A DNA stretch of 25,240 nt, taken from assembly GCA_013205335.1 (NCBI GenBank), contig JABMNB010000099.1, positions 1 to 25,240 of the forward strand, in the 5' to 3' direction. This DNA is from Rhodospirillales bacterium. Its GTDB lineage: Bacteria; Pseudomonadota; Alphaproteobacteria; Reyranellales; Reyranellaceae. Position 1 is the first letter of the stretch. Each line of letters opens with the position of its first letter. A program made the position numbers and the translations under genes. Positions 25,016 to 25,240 of this stretch are shown here, in pieces. Under the pieces are notes generated by a model. That model had not been told where the DNA came from. It saw only the letters and a program-made list of their open reading frames with translations, and did not search any database.

Positions 25016-25240
25016 TCAGGTGCCGCAGAAAGTCCGGTAGACACCCTGATCGGACGACGGCGGTTCGGCATAGGCGGCGAATTCCGGCCGTTCCTCGTAG
25101 GGCTTGGCCAGCACCGTGAGCAGTTCCTCGAACGGCGCATAGTCCTCGCGCTCGGCAGCGGCGGTCAGCGCAAGCTCGACTCGGTGATTGCGCGGAATGT
25201 AGAGCGGGTTTACCGCATGCATCGCCGCGCGCCGGCCGGC
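25016..25240 (-). CDS. selO: Protein adenylyltransferase SelO (YdiU family), C-terminal end, cut by window edge
   Basis: Only the last 74 residues are visible. They contain NPLYIPRNHRVELAL and PYEERPEFAAYAEPP, and end VYRTFCGT. This tail is characteristic of SelO/YdiU, a pseudokinase-fold enzyme that transfers AMP to protein targets; in selenoprotein homologues the cysteine near the end is selenocysteine. Here the codon is an ordinary cysteine codon followed by Gly-Thr and TGA. The reading frame stays open to the edge, so the 5' part of the gene lies to the right of the window. Its stop codon directly abuts the convergent sulfatase stop with no bases between. The family call rests on the tail alone, but that tail is distinctive. 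Confidence 0.88.
   Translation of the reverse strand, partial: AGRRAAMHAVNPLYIPRNHRVELALTAAAEREDYAPFEELLTVLAKPYEERPEFAAYAEPPSSDQGVYRTFCGT

Overview
The window is high-GC DNA packed with protein genes. No gap between called genes exceeds about 175 bases. I see no rRNA, tRNA, CRISPR array, insertion sequence or phage gene. The gene content (histidine utilisation through HutF, a BluB-type aerobic B12 step, PanB, SelO, and an OmpR-type response regulator next to a sensor kinase) and the codon use fit a chromosomal segment of a free-living alphaproteobacterium. I cannot name the genus from sequence alone.

Region 1 (1-6061) is a histidine-utilisation (hut) locus. hutI, hutH and hutU lie head to tail on the minus strand with ATGA overlaps, and hutU runs off the left edge. 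hutF and the GntR repressor hutC run the opposite way. The two arms share a 30-bp divergent promoter that contains a 22-bp inverted repeat, very probably the HutC operator. The encoded route is histidine to urocanate, imidazolone propionate, formiminoglutamate and N-formylglutamate. The last step (HutG) is not in the window. An M20-family N-carbamoyl-amino-acid-hydrolase-like enzyme (6075-7313) ends 13 bp from hutC.

Region 2 (6075-12166) holds that M20 hydrolase, a divergent GMC flavin oxidoreductase, a small exported four-cysteine protein of unknown function, and aminopeptidase N (pepN).

Region 3 (12338-18697) looks like one plus-strand transcription unit: a lipoprotein, an OmpR-type response regulator whose gene overlaps it by 71 nt, a sensor kinase with a PhoQ-like H-box, panB, a second GMC oxidoreductase, and a two-domain alpha/beta hydrolase.

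Region 4 (18694-23131) has a ClC chloride/proton exchanger, bluB and a HupE-like membrane protein on the minus strand, and divergent cobQ. bluB and cobQ are both cobalamin genes, so the HupE-like protein may move cobalt. Region 5 (23195-25240) has a Tat-exported sulfatase with a CSASR active-site motif and the 3' end of selO, which runs off the right edge.

Most of the window is ordinary metabolism. I found no clear undescribed multi-gene system. The best second-look items are the lipoprotein/response regulator/PhoQ-like kinase cassette, the possible replacement of HutG by the M20 enzyme, the compact hut operator, the four-cysteine exported orphan, the hydrolase with an unassigned N-terminal domain, and the HupE-like protein with a degenerate metal motif.
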